This document shows positions 33,421-45,343 of a DNA stretch of 64,000 nucleotides, one piece after another. Origin of the DNA: Fragum whitleyi (lineage: Eukaryota > Mollusca > Bivalvia > Cardiida > Cardiidae); assembly GCA_948146395.1 (NCBI GenBank), contig OX411552.1, forward strand, positions 7,143,686 to 7,207,685, given 5' to 3'. The position numbers were made by a program, and so were the translations under genes. Within the stretch, counting starts at the first letter, position 1, and every line of letters starts with the position of its first letter. The notes beneath the pieces were generated by a model, which worked only from the letters and a program-made list of their open reading frames with translations, searched no databases and was not told the origin of the DNA.

Positions 33421-36250
33421 CAGTACTTTGATTATTTATGTTGTTTCAGTTATTAAGATTACTTTAAAGACTAACAAGTTTCCATGTTTTGCTCTTTTTG
33501 ACCCCTTCAAAGTGAGTTTTAACCCCAGTTTTTTATGGTCAAGTGTTCAATGACTCCCAAATTTGAAAAGCTAGCACAAGCCCTGTGAAAAACAGCTAGT
33601 GTGACGATAACAGGGCGTGTGCTACCTTTTCAGATATTACCCTCTTGTCTCTACATTTGTAGGGTTCAAAACTACTGTTGAAGGGATCAAGATCATTGAA
33701 TTAGTAGATAATAAGGGTATACTGCATTTCCTGCTTATGCATATATACTTTTATAAATGTCTCTTTCATTCTTTATTAGAGATTAATATTTCATATGAAT
33801 CTCTTTATAGAGATATAAAGGAGACAAGTTAAAATCTGTTTATAAACTGCAGTAGTGTCAAAATGCATTACTAAAAATGAAGAGTGTATAATTACAAAAC
33901 TAGCAGAAATCTTTTGGGTATAAATGGGATACTTTTATATTTTTGAGGGTCAAAAACCTGTTCAAACGAGAGCCCTGAATAGATGTGTAAAGTTGTTGAT
34001 AGCTCCTCTTGACATAGGAGGATGGGACTTTTTTCATGGTGTTTTGTCTGTTTTTTTTGTCCTTCCTGGGGATGTGGATATATACATTTTCTCACGGGGC
34101 CTTGACATATAGAAGAAAATTTTACTTGTCCTGGATAAAAATGAACTTGTCTTTAAAATTGGGAGCTTATGAATATGGAGAAAAATTGTTTTTATTAAAG
34201 AACAGCTGCTCATCAAATAAAATATGAGGTATATTGTATTTTAATGAAAAGTTTAAAGTGAAATCTTTGCAAAATCATTGGACATTGAAGAAATAATTTC
34301 AAGCAGTTTTATGATGTTGTCATGGATTTCTTCTTCAACAGATAAAGATTTTTAAAGAAAGATTTTTTTGCAGCTTCATCAAACAAATTGTCTACTGCAA
34401 TTTCTTTGAATTTGAAGCAGTCAGAATGTCTTAAAAAATTACTTTTTGGAAAATGGGTTAATGCCAAGATAACAGTAATCAGTTTGAATTGAGATTAGGC
34501 ATCAAGTCAGGTATCAAGGCAAAAGTTCTGAGAATACTTCCGTCTAAGGTGCAGTAGTGTTTCCAGGGTTCGTGTTAACATTTGATATTGACTCCTTTTG
34601 GTTGGAATTCGCAGTAAATGATTTTAAAGAGGTCAAAACAACAAAAAGAGAGCAATTCATGGATATACAAGGGTTGCGATAACTTTTATACCAAACATCG
34701 GATGATACTGGAAATTACAAGTAATGCAAATTAATCATTTTACTTTATTCTGGTGGTATGAAGATATGAATAAAAACGTTACACTAGTTAATGGGTGTCA
34801 GCGCATGCTGTAAACATCGTTTTATTTTACATGAACGTCATATCAAAAACGAATCACTTTTTATCGAAGTAGCATCCTCCTTGGCCCTATGGACTTGTTA
34901 CGAAGAAAGAGCCTCTTGTCAAATCTTTTCAAAGCATTGTTGATATAGATCTAGACCTTTGTTATGCATTCAATAGAAAATTCGATTTTCTCAACCTTTT
35001 GCGTGGATACACAATAGAGTATAAAATTTTTTAGCCCGAGAAAGGGAAGGTAAAGAAAATGTGTGTTGTTGATTTTTCGTAATCTACCGTTATATTTCTA
35101 GACATTTTATACAAGGAACTACAACTATATAATACAGGAAAAAATGATTTGTAATTGTTTAGAATACCTTGGTATTACACTTCCACTACCTGAATTCATT
35201 GAGATAGACCATCCAACAAAATCTTTGGATCTTTTTGGTACCGCTTCCAAAACTATCTTGGTGCTGAAAATGCGTGCATATTTCTTTTCAGACTCGATAT
35301 CTATCGTTAACTGGCGCTACTCATGATCAAGTCATACCAAAATATACACTGCTGATTTACTTATTCTTATTTTCTTTTTATCCCATTAAGCGTTATGATT
35401 GAAGTCGGTCAAAACGTCTGAAACGACTGTGCTCACATTGGTTATTCCTATCTCGACCTGTTTTCCTACTGTCCTGAAGTCAATTTTAATTCTATACCTC
35501 TTTTTCCTGTTTAAAACGAGTGATTGCCACACACAGGTATGATCATTCACCGTTTTTAATTATCTTATGGTCTATATAATTATATCTTATTTTGCGATCC
35601 AAACCTAAATATGAATGCTTTTGTGCTCCGAGCGTTCCATTGACTTCACCATTTTCACGCTGTTTGATTTGCACTCTGACGTAAGAAAACTTCATAACTG
35701 CGCACTGCGTAATGCCATTTGTATGAAAATATACATACATGAACCCCAAATGTGACTGCTTTTAACAATGTTAGTTTTTTTCAAACTTTTTGTGAATATC
35801 AAAATAAATGAGGTTCAAACATCTACCATATAATGTTCATAAGTAACAAATTTTTGAGTGCGCCGACCACCACTACCGAGTGTCTTTTAAATAGCTGTAT
35901 TATTTTACATGAACTTATCAAAACCGTAAAACCGTTATCAATCTATTGCGAATTGACAAATTTTATCAACTCAACAGTTTCACTTTAATCGGATACTCGA
36001 TTTTTGAATAAACGAAAAAGTAAACGAATTTCTGGGACAATCCTCGTAAATTTGCAGTTTAGAGAGTCAATTCACCTTTTCTTGTTTAGAAGTGAAGTGA
36101 GCAACTAATTTGTATAACTTAAGATAAGATATTAGATCATTAAATGAAAATTTGAAGAAGAACACATAATTTTGACCCTTAGAAATTTCTGTCAAGGGGA
36201 TCAAAATTGGAGAAATGTTTAAGGATCAAATAAAGTATTTACAGAACTTT
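33420..36250. other. Gene-free stretch
   Basis: It holds a degenerate copy of the GGTCAAAAACCTG repeat at 33946-33980 and a pair of weakly similar segments (TATTTTACATGAAC at about 34827 and 35900). No coding motif or RNA gene was recognised among the short frames. Confidence 0.4.
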
Positions 36251-36291
36251 GGAGTCAAAACCCTGGTTTAAGGGTCAAACAAGTGCTCTGG
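36251..36291 (+). repeat. Short GGTCAAAAACCTGG repeat, copy 4
   Basis: GGAGTCAAAACCCTGGTTTA then AGGGTCAAACAAG and GCTCTGG match the copies around the BTB gene. Confidence 0.65.
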
Positions 36292-36447
36292 TTTCACAAA
36301 CTCATTTTGTTTTATGATCAATTTTCCAGGAACTTTTGTTTGTGTTTTTTTTCCCCCTGCATGGAAAGATCAGGGGCATATTGTTGTTCTGTCTGTCTGT
36401 CTGCAAAACTTCACAAAAAAAAAATAGAATTGCCAATTTCTCCAAGG

Positions 36448-37401
36448 TTATTAGTCCCCTACCGGTGTTCACACCGGAGGGGACTATAGGTTTGCCCTCC
36501 GTCTGTCCGTCCGTCTGTCCGCTCAAATCTGGATCCCGCGATAACTTAATAACTAAGCAAGCATTTTTGATGAAAGTTGGTATATGACTAGATGGCAATG
36601 TGTAGATTATGCACATCATTTTATTTTTGTTTTTCGACTTAAATTGAGGTTGCTATGGTTACAGAAATAGTGAAAATATGGCCAAAAATGGGATCCTGCG
36701 ATAAGATAATAACTAAGCAAGCTAGTTTGATGAGACTTGGTATATGACTATATGACAATGTGTAGATTATGCACATCATTTTATTTTTGTTTTTAGACTA
36801 AAATTGTTGTTGCTATGGTTACGGAAATAGTGAAAATATGGCAAAAAATATTGGATCCTGCGATAAGTTAATAAGTAAGCAAGCTAATTTGATGAGACTT
36901 GGTATATGACTAGATGGCAATGTGTAGATTATGCACATCATTTTATCTTTGTTCTTTGACAAACAGTGCGGTTGCTATGGTAACGGAAATAGTGAAAATA
37001 TGGCAAAAAATGGATCCTGCAATAACTTAATAACTAAGCAAGCTAACTTGATGAAACCTGTTTTAAAATGTAAAAAAAATTTATAAGCCATGTTAGTCAG
37101 GGTGGTGATGCAGCAGTATTAATCACCTCTAGTGAAAGTTCTCATTTCTTACCTACAAGACTGAAGAAAAACATCTTGGATCAGACAAGGTAACTGTTAT
37201 TGATACTATTTCTTGCATCTGTCTATTGCTTGCATGAATTGTATAGTGGGCACAGCAGAGACAACAACTCATGTAAGTCTTGTTTAACCCTTTCCAAAAC
37301 AAGACCTGGTTTTGATGTCCCTGATAGAACTGGCGTGGGAAAACATTGAGACAAACAAAGCCGGTAGGGGACTTATGTCCATGTCCAACATGGCTCTTGT
37401 T
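36448..37401 (-). mobile_element. Helitron-like (pearl/HINE) element A
   Basis: On the minus strand it starts with AACAAGAG at 37401, then a stem-loop (CCATGT, loop, ACATGG) and the box AGTCCCCTACCGG. The core has about 3.4 tandem units of ~160 bp (GGATCCTGCGATAA on the plus strand at 36531, 36691, 36853 and 37012). Next come GGAC/GACGG-type repeats (plus strand GTCCGTCC at 36504-36520). The 3' end is a hairpin built from AGTCCCCTCCGGTG and CACCGGTAGGGGACT, then AATAA. This is the known plan of bivalve pearl elements and of Helentron-associated HINEs. No replicase is encoded, so it would move only with help. Confidence 0.85.
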
Positions 37402-37803
37402 CAAGATACAATGCTCATATTTGGTATGATTTAAGATCTCAATGATACTCATCTTCTGGTACCAAGGTCAAGGTCATCTGTTAAGGTAAAATATTATTAA
37501 ATTGTCGTTTCGGGGGCATTTGTGTTTCACAAACACATATTGTTTATTATAAAAATTTGCTTATCTTGTTAAAGATGGCTGGTTTTTAAATAAAGGTTGC
37601 ATTGATATATGTATATGTTTATCATAAATAGCAAAGTTTTTTGAAAATATTGTTAGAATCAAAGTTTTTATATTTTATGACTGAATTATGTTGATTAAGT
37701 GCTACAGGTTGTGTTCAACAAGATATTAAAGATATCATCATTTAGAAATTTTGTTTATTGTAGGCTAGCCCTCTTCCAGCTATTAGTGTGACCTGCCCTG
37801 CAT
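37402..37803. other. Gene-free spacer with a terminal-hairpin relic
   Basis: CGGGGGCATTTGTGTTTCAC then AAACACA at 37512-37536 forms a 7 bp stem and resembles the 3' hairpin end of another Helitron-like element whose body is not recognisable. GGTCAAGGTCA lies just upstream. Confidence 0.35.
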
Positions 37804-38434
37804 TCAAAATGCTTGTAAACTTTTCAGAAAGTTCATAATGCTTGTAAACTTTTCAGAAAGTTCATAATGCTTGTAAACTTTTTAGATAGTTCATAATGCC
37901 TGTAAACTTTTCAGAAAGTTCATAATGCTTGTAAACTTTTCAGAAAGTTCAAAATGCTTGTAAACTTTTCAGAAAGTCCATAATGCTTGTAAACTTTTCA
38001 GAAAGTTCAAAATGCTTGTAAACTTTTCAGAAAGTTTATAATGCTTGTAAACTTTTCAGAAAGTTCATAATGCTTGTAAACTTTTCAGAAAGTTCAAAAT
38101 GCTTGTAAACTTTTCAGAAAATTCATAATGCTTGTAAAATTTTCAGAAAGTTCTTAATGCTTGTAAACTTTCATAAAGTTCATAATACTTGTAAACTTTT
38201 CAGAAAGTTCATAATGCTTTTAAACTTTTCAGAAAGTTCATAATGCTTGTAAACTTTTCAGAAAGTTCATAATGCTAGTAAACTTTTCAGAAAGTTCATA
38301 ATGCTTGTAAACTTTTCTGAAAGTTCATAATGCTTGTAAACTTTTCAGAAAGTTCATAATGCTTGATAACTTTTCAGAAAGTTCATAATGCTTGTAAACT
38401 TTTCAGAAAGTTCATAATGCTCCTTTCAGAAAGG
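37804..38434 (+). repeat. 29 bp minisatellite, ~21 copies
   Basis: Each unit contains TTCATAATGCTTG, then TAAACTTTTCAGAAAG. Units are 29 bp with scattered point changes and a few indels. Related text (GCTTGTATATTTTTCAGAAAG) reappears at about 38885. The flanks (AGCTATTAGTGTGACCTGCC before, CAGTAATTAGCGTGGCCTGC after, again at 38933) suggest that a larger unit was itself duplicated. Confidence 0.95.
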
Positions 38435-39169
38435 TTGTTTTTTGTAGTCAAGCTCTCATACAGTAATTAGCGTGGCCTGCCCTGCATTCATAACAGGGAT
38501 CGAAAGCTGACACCAGTCCTCAGGCCCGAGACCTTTGGATATTAGGGAGGACTGTAAGATTTAACCACAATGCAGGTCCTGCATGCCTAGTTAATGACAG
38601 TGCTTAGTATTTCAAATTTATCATGTTTTTAAAAATAATTGCTTCATCAATACTAAAATTTGCTTTACCAAATGGAAAACATTGTAGAAATAGAAGAAAT
38701 TGCTTGTCAAAAGCAATTTCTTCTTTTCCAACAATGTTTTTCTCGCAATTATCCTGAAATCGCTAAAACTTAAACACACTTTACATGCAGGACCTGTTGT
38801 CATCATGGAAGACCTGTAAAATTTCTGGCTGACAGGTCTTTCAGGGTGATGGCGAAAAGTAGTTTGTGTCAAACCCAGCATAAAGCTTGTATATTTTTCA
38901 GAAAGTTTTTTTTTTTTAGTCAAGCTCTCTTGCAGTAATTAGTGAGACCTGCTCAGTGTTCAGGATTATAAAATGCTTTTAAACTTTTCGAAATTATGTC
39001 CTTCTTTGCATGTGTATGTATGTGCAATGCAGGGCAAAATTTCCAAATGTTTGCAAGTTTTAAGGTATCCTGAATGCAGGGTTGATTTTCACCATGACAA
39101 GCTGGTCTATGTGCATTGATATCTAATTCACTCACAATTATCTGGTAAAAAACCTCCAACAATTATAGA
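38435..39169. other. Gene-free spacer with a hairpin
   Basis: A hairpin at 38690-38749 (ACATTGT, AGAAGAAATTGCTT / AAGCAATTTCTTCT, ACAATGT) closely resembles that at 42258-42322. No gene seen. Confidence 0.5.
38690..38749. repeat. Hairpin element, copy 1
   Basis: AAGAAATTGCTTGTC faces AAAGCAATTTCTTCT, with outer arms ACATTGT/ACAATGT. A second copy with a nearly identical inner stem lies at 42258-42322. Confidence 0.7.
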
Positions 39170-39938
39170 TTAAGGTAGCAATGGACACATGGCGTCATTT
39201 TTTTCCGCTCAATGAATTTTTTTCTTGTTCACATATGTTGTAGATTAACATTGTATAGTCATTATATCAAAATTTGAAGGAACCTTTCCATGCTCGTTTT
39301 CATGCTAGAGTTATCTGCCCTTGAGTGGTAATGGCCATTTTTCAGTAAAACGTTCATTTTCGTTTAAGGTCCAGTATAAACTCAGTGCCAGCAGATAGCT
39401 TTAAAACAGATACATGGAAATAGACCTTATGCAAGTTAACAATGACTTATGCCAAAGAAATTTCTTTTTGGTCAATTGCAATTTCATACTGCGCTTTCAA
39501 AAGTTAAAAATGCGGTAATTTTTGTGATTTTAAGAGGAAAAATGCCATAAAAACCTACTTTTTGAAAAAATTACCCAATCAATTTTTTTTTATTTTCTGA
39601 TATGTTAAATATCCATATTTTTCCTTTATTTGATCAAAAATTCAGCATACCTTTCCATGCAAAGAAGTTTTTCGTTTTTTTATAGTGATCCTTCCTAATT
39701 AAATCACGCATATATCGTATTTTTATTGTTAAATTCAATGATCCAGTCATTCAATTGATATCAAATATTGAAAGAAGTTAAGTTATGAAATTTTATCATC
39801 AATATTCTACGTTATTTCCAAATGCAGAATCTTATGAAAACCGGTCTTTTTAAACAATGCGCAAAACGAGCCGTAAAATAAACGAAAACCCACTTCCGGT
39901 TTATAGAGTCGAGATGTCGCTGTCCATTGCCACCTTAA
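39170..39938. mobile_element. TTAA-flanked element, 769 bp
   Basis: TTAAGGTAGCAATGGACA on the left and TGTCCATTGCCACCTTAA on the right form terminal inverted repeats with TTAA at both outer ends. No coding sequence lies inside. It belongs to the same TTAA-targeting class as the elements at 17464, 45344 and 46378, but is a separate family with a different interior. Confidence 0.75.
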
Positions 39939-40344
39939 CTTCAAAATTATTTCATGCAACAATTTCTCAAAACAAGTAGATGAACCAATCAAAGAAATTC
40001 TTCTGTATCTCAAAGGTCAAGGTCACACGCAGTCTTTTGAGTGTGACCTTGACCTTTTAGATACAAAAAAATGTCTTTAATATGAGTCAAAGTCAAGGTC
40101 AAAGTTTTTGTCCAGAGCAAAACTTCCTAATTAATAACTGGATTCCTGAAAAAATTTAGCATGCAAGTTCACTTAATGTGTTAATGTGCCATTTGAATTA
40201 GTAATGACTTAAGATCCAAGGTCAAAGTGACATTTCAAGGTCAAATGGCTAAAAGTTTTTTGACAACCATTTGCCGCTACTCCAATTAAGGATATGATTT
40301 TCAATTTGTAAGTGGCAAGAAAAATGTTGGCATGAGTGTAGACG
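39939..40344. other. Spacer with GGTCAAGGTCA motifs
   Basis: A hairpin at 40013-40060 pairs AAAGGTCAAGGTCACAC with GTGTGACCTTGACCTTTT. Similar GACCTTGACC strings are common within molluscan pearl-type cores. No gene. Confidence 0.5.
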
Positions 40345-40470
40345 GGTTGTGTATAAGTGGCATTTTTACTGCCTTGCCATACAAGCTAGTTTATAAAGCC
40401 ACATAGTAGAGCACTTGCTGTGGGACAGGGAGGTCCCTGGTTCAAATCCTGACAGGAGTTGAATATTTAT
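40345..40470 (+). mobile_element. tRNA-related SINE (second family), copy 2
   Basis: TGCCTTGCCATACAAGCTAG, then AAAGCCACATAGTAGAGCA (A box-like) and CTGGTTCAAATCCTG (B box-like), as at 29480-29700. Confidence 0.6.
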
Positions 40471-41029
40471 CTGCAGGGTACATTATTATCATATGCCAAG
40501 CTGGAATTGAACCCATGCTCATTTTATTTTTTTGTTCAAGAAACTTGGGGTTCCAGACCAAATCAAACTGCTTTGGAACTTAAAATAAACATACAACTGA
40601 TTTGTAATAATAACAAATATTTTATTCATTTATGAATTCATTTAACATACACTTACATACTTAAAAATATGTACAACAATTTTATCCATATAATTAAAAC
40701 GTGCACATTGTAAAAGTAAATAGATTAATATATTGCAAAGAAAAATCAAAAGCAAATTAGTCAACATGAATAGATACCTCTGCCTTTCCAGTCTAAGAAT
40801 ACTAACCAACCTGATTGAAAATATTCCTAAAAAATGATGCAAAACTTCTAATCATTCTTGGGATTGCACAACAATGGCTCAGTTTAAACAAACAGGTACA
40901 TGTAGTAGCAACTGTTGAAACTCATTTTTTGCATGAAAGAAATAGAAACACTGTTATTAATCTATTAATATTTCCTTTTGTGAGCAACAAAGCAGTTGTT
41001 GGTCATTCCATGAAATATTTATATAAATG

Positions 41030-41266
41030 AGCCTGTGCGTGAGATTTCCAACAATTTCAAACATTAGCAAAACAAAGACTCTGACCAGCCTGTGCATTCG
41101 CACAGTCTGACCAGAGTCTTCACTATACACTTAGTAGATAGATAAGGTCTCAAAGTATCAGTAGACCACCAAGTAACCTTATATTTACAGTATGTGGCTG
41201 TATAAGCTGCTCAATGTATGCACCTGACAAACATTTCAAATTGTTGGAAATGTCACACACAGGCTC
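41030..41266. mobile_element. GAGCCTGTG MITE, copy 1
   Basis: GAGCCTGTGCGTGAGATTTC then CAACAATTT on the left mirrors AAATTGTTGGAAATGTCAC then ACACAGGCTC on the right. The interior has ACTCTGACCAGCCTGTGCA and CACAGTCTGACCAGAGTC, forming an inner hairpin, then TAGTAGATAGATAAGG. It is about 237 bp and noncoding. Target duplication is only two or three A/T bases, so the superfamily is unclear. Confidence 0.85.
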
Positions 41267-41330
41267 AAAATGAATCTGAAACAAACAATTATCCTCAATG
41301 TGTTCGTAGATCACTGATGTCTGAAACTCG

Positions 41331-41400
41331 ATGGCTCACTGCAAAACAGTTGTAACTGCCTATAAGCATATAGAGTTACAATTGTTTCCTGCTGAGCCAT
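41331..41400. repeat. Short hairpin element A, copy 1
   Basis: ATGGCTCA, CAAAACAGTTGTAACTGCCT and the opposite arm ending GAGCCAT form a hairpin of about 70 bp. Copies: 46187-46259 and 59790-59862. Confidence 0.65.
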
Positions 41401-41407
41401 TGAACTG

Positions 41408-41520
41408 CTTTTCCCCATGTGTTACCTTTATGAAGGACCTTGACCTTGACATTAAATTCAAGTTGATAGTTAAAAAATTGCCCCCATCTATCAATGCAGG
41501 GATATAACAAAATGCTCAAA
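41408..41520 (+). repeat. Relic of a Helitron-like 3' end
   Basis: GGACCTTGACCTTGACATT is followed by GCCCCCATCTATCAATGCAG then GGATATAA. The end motif resembles those at 44780-44820 and 53565-53595. Confidence 0.4.
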
Positions 41521-41544
41521 CTCAACAGGGAACCTTTGATATTT

Positions 41545-41782
41545 GAGCCTGTGCGTGAGATTTCCAACAATTTCTAATATGCGCAAAGCAAAGACTCTGA
41601 CCAGCCTGTGCATCCGCACAGTCTGACTAGAGTCTTTGCTAAGCGCTTAGTAGATAGATAAGGTTCCAAAGTATCTGTAGACTATCAGGTAACTTTATAT
41701 TAACTATTTGTGGCTATCTATGCTACCTTATGTTTGCACCTTACTAACATTTCAAATTGTTGGAAATGTCACGCACAGGCTC
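41545..41782. mobile_element. GAGCCTGTG MITE, copy 2
   Basis: Same terminal repeats and interior as the copy at 41030, only 278 bp away and in the same orientation, with high similarity along the whole length. Confidence 0.85.
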
Positions 41783-41784
41783 AT

Positions 41785-42735
41785 TTCTCATCAATTTATT
41801 AATCTACTTAGTTCTAACAAAGTAATCTTGAAACTAATATGACATTTATCTAAAATATCTTGTCAACATTATGTGACCAAACAATGATTACTATAGCTTA
41901 TTTAAGCTGCAAATGTTATTGTAAGAACACTACAACAGGATGCCAGACATTGCAGGTACTTGATGGTGCTTACATTTTAGATGGAAAGGCGGCATAATTC
42001 AAATAAATTATCACACAATTCTATATTTCTGATGATCAATAGAAGCCTTAAGACATGCAGAAATAATTTGTTACTGACAATTCCTTTTTTCTGGATACGG
42101 ACTACCACTCAAAGTACCATATAAAATCACTTTAAATATATAAAACATACTTTAACACTTTCCTGTTTTTCAAAATTTTGAACCTGTCTAAATTCAAAGG
42201 TTTTGCAGACGAAAATTTAATGTGGATTTAATTTGAAAAATAACCATTCAGTAGGGTAGAAAATAGTGTGGAAAAAGAAGAAATTGCTTGTCAGAAGCAA
42301 TTTCTTCTTTTTTCACAATGTTTTCTCAATCATAAAATCACAGGCACGTAAAAAGCAGGGATTAAATAGCAAATGGTTAAATTGATCCTATCTCGAGATT
42401 CTTAATCAATCCTTGTCAAGCTGAATAAAAACCTTTGCAATATTGAAATGAAACCAAAGTTCTTAAAATCACTGAATGTAAAGAGAGTTTCTTCTTTCAA
42501 AAAAATTATTTCCAAACTTTTCTAGTTTGCAAAACAAAATCAGGAGGTGTGGACTATGATCAGACTGCACATATGCATATATTCCTGATTCAGCATGTCA
42601 AGGGTCTAGTCAAGTAGGGGCATATGCTTATTTGGACTGGTTTGTAACTTTATTGAGATTTTTTGCCATAAATTGACCTTCACTAAGACTAGAATAGAAG
42701 TTATAATGGTAGTTTTTAGAGAACTTAATAATTGT
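41785..42735. other. Gene-free spacer
   Basis: Only the hairpin at 42258-42322 was recognised. It may be part of the WWP1 3' UTR or intergenic. Confidence 0.4.
42258..42322. repeat. Hairpin element, copy 2
   Basis: The inner stem AGAAGAAATTGCTTGTC / AGAAGCAATTTCTTCT is almost identical to that at 38690-38749, with different outer flanks. Confidence 0.7.
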
Positions 42736-42981
42736 GACCCATCCCATAAAAAGGGACCATCTTGGAAGTATGTAAAGTGTCAACCCAGTCATACTGCGCA
42801 AACTGACTAGGGTCAAAACTATTTGCACTTTACTAATTTTCTGAATCTAGAATAATCGATCTAGTTTCTTATGAAATAATTTTTGAGGCGCAACCTCTAG
42901 TCGACCTGTACTAGGATCAATCTCTTTTTTAAAAATTATTTTACGAAGTTCCCAGATGGTCCCTTTTCACGGGACTGGTCA
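42736..42981. mobile_element. TGACC-ended MITE, copy 1
   Basis: TGACCCATCCCATAAAAAGG then GACCATCTTGGA on the left mirrors TCCCAGATGGTCCCTTTTC then ACGGGACTGGTCA on the right. Internal AGGGTCAAAACT and TGAATCTAGAAT also occur in the copy at 55971-56220. Confidence 0.7.
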
Positions 42982-43691
42982 AAATTAATATACTCTAGAT
43001 GAGGTTCAGGTTAGCCTTTCTCAAAAATAATCAAGTTAATTCTTTTTTTCTCATATCTAATATGTAGAAATATGACCTAAATAAAGTAGTGACCCTAATA
43101 CATATTTGAGATAGATGTTTACTTCTGAAAGCAAGAGAAGCTATAGATTTTGTGCGCTGAGCCGTAAAGTCTACGTTTAACCATTAGATAAGTGTGCCAT
43201 GTTTTCGATATAGATATAACAGGTTTAAATAACTCATAATAAAGTAATAAGTTACCTTTCAAAGGAAAGTTATTGCTTGTCCAAATCATAAGGTTAACTC
43301 TCTTTATGTACTTTCATACTTGACATGAAATGATCAGGTTAGATTCCCATCATGCTTTTTTGAAGTACCCAATTTACCTATGGTAATGAACTTGGCACCT
43401 ACCTCAGAGCTCAGTTTTGAAAATACACCTATATGTGATAATATTTTTACGTTTTGAATCATTACAAAATAATGGACTTTTAATATTTTTCCGTAATTGA
43501 GAAAAACGTTTTTTTCTCATCTCACAATCTCAGAAGTTTTCATATTGCAGGTAAGTACAAAACATTTATACACTTTTTTCTGAATCTCTTTTTTCTGGTT
43601 AAATATATGATGATGTTTAAATTTGATGATAGTTTAAACCATACATGATTACCTTGCGATAAAACATTTACACCACCACTGAAGCTAAGCA

Positions 43692-43774
43692 TATCGTCGA
43701 TATTCTGCTAAAATCTCGTAACTACAGCTTGTTTAAAGCTGTAGTTACGAGGTTTTTGTAAGAAATCGACGATA
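43692..43774. repeat. Hairpin element
   Basis: TATCGTCGAT and AATCGACGATA are the outer arms, and CTCGTAACTACAGCTT / AAGCTGTAGTTACGAG the inner arms, around a 4 nt loop. Confidence 0.75.
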
Positions 43775-43840
43775 AAAAAATTGCTAGTGTTAAGTACAAT
43801 AAGAAAATAAAAGATATGTATCAATAATGAAATGGATGGA

Positions 43841-43910
43841 GAAGCTTAAAACTATTGTAAGTGCTCATACATTGATAGGCACATACAATAGTTTTGTGCT
43901 GATCCTTTGA
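43841..43910. repeat. Short hairpin element B, copy 1
   Basis: AGCTTAAAACTATTGTAAGT then GCTCAT pairs with AGGCACATACAATAGTTTTG. Copies at 53832-53892 and 54718-54775 lie next to WWP1 exon relics. Confidence 0.65.
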
Positions 43911-44635
43911 AATGACTTGTCGAATTATCTTTTTATTTTAAATAATCACAGAAAAATTATCCAAGCTTGAAAGACCGTCTAAGATAGAATATTGTCAATA
44001 GATTTATTCAAGCTATAGTTTTGAAATTTAACTGCAAATCATGTTTATATTGCTTATGTTTTGGGGCTGATTCTTTTTCCTTCTTTCAGTCAAAATGAGA
44101 TTTGCTATAAGAATGGATTTCATTGCTGTTGTTTTGTTGTTTCAATTAACTTTTTTTCAGTTGGTTGTGGAATGAAAATATATTCATTAGTATATAAAAT
44201 GTTCCATAATCAAAACCTTCCATACATATAAAAAGTGTTCTATTTGGCTTACAAAGCTTCAAATAATTTAATTTGCTTTAATTATTCACTGAAAAATAAA
44301 AACCAGGTAGTCTTTAAAAACAGAGTTGTTTCCATAATCTACCTCATAATCATAACTCAAAATGTACAACTTGTATTTTGAGCCAAGTGACAACTAGATT
44401 TTCCTAGAACTCAATGATACTTAGAACAATATCTTAATGTCATTCTTCATGGTCATATATTTTCCCCAATAATCAGATCTAAATATCAAAAGAATGGTAC
44501 AAAGCTGCATGGGCAATAGAAATAGACTTTCATTTTGCTTGATAGAGTCATCTAAAACGAGACAAGATGTGATTATAAAACACTTGTACTCCTAAAGAAT
44601 TTTTTTCTCTCTTTTTTCCTTTTTTTTTTGTTTTT
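43911..44635. other. Gene-free spacer
   Basis: AT-rich, no recognised feature. Confidence 0.4.
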
Positions 44636-44822
44636 AAATTGACCTTGACATTTCAGCTTGACCTAGGCAGATGACCTTGGCCTTGTCAGATCTGTTTAGT
44701 TCAGAGAGATGAAGTTGCATGAAAATTACTTGTAAGCAGGTTAAGTTTGGCAGGTGGATAGACAGACAGATGGACACCAATAAAGTAATATACCCCAACC
44801 TATTGATGCAGGGGATAAAAAG
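44636..44822 (+). repeat. Relic of a Helitron-like 3' end
   Basis: GACCTTGACATTTCAGC and GACCTTGGCCTTG precede GGATAGACAGACAGATGGAC (a decayed ACGG array). The terminal hairpin TACCCCAACC ... GCAGGGGATA is followed by AAAA. The 5' part is not recognisable. Confidence 0.55.
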
Positions 44823-44904
44823 CACATTAAAAGAAATATATCTTGAGTTTCACAAGTAAAAGTATATCTGTACACAAAGAAATCACAAGGTTTCCTTAAC
44901 AGAG

Positions 44905-45272
44905 CAGGGGTGTGGAATTCCCATGCCCGACTTGTCCGACTCGGGCTTTTGTACTTGAGGTCAAGTAAATTTTTCTAAGCCACTTGTCCAAGGACAAGTA
45001 AATACCAGGGCAAATCTTGGAATATTACTTAAAAGAATTAAGAGAGTAATCATCCTAATGTTCATATCATAGGATAGAAAACATTGTTTTTAATGAAGAA
45101 AATGCTGCATACCAGCATTTTCTTCATCAAAAGGCAATGATTTTTGTTTTTGTTTTTCAATTTTTTCTGTTTACTCTTTAGCGGACAAGTTCATTTTGAT
45201 TCTGGACGAGTAGAAAATCCGCTTTTACTTGTCCAGGGACAAGTGGAGAAAACTCGTATTTCCACACCCCTG
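44905..45272. mobile_element. hAT-like nonautonomous element with 5 bp target duplication
   Basis: CAGGGGTGTGGAA on the left and TTCCACACCCCTG on the right are terminal inverted repeats. CAGAG flanks both ends (44900-44904 and 45273-45277). The subterminal ACTTGTCC/GGACAAGT motif occurs several times in both orientations. A central hairpin lies at 45086-45122 (AATGAAGAAAATGCTG / CAGCATTTTCTTCAT). No coding sequence. Confidence 0.8.
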
Positions 45273-45343
45273 CAGAGCTTCATACATGAGGGAGTATTGA
45301 CAATCTAGATCCTTCATTTCAAGGCCTCCTAGACACTTTTTCA

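Noticed and set aside
37804..38434. CRISPR-like array of 29 bp repeats
   Set aside because: The units are directly adjacent with no unique spacers, and the genome is eukaryotic; it is a minisatellite.
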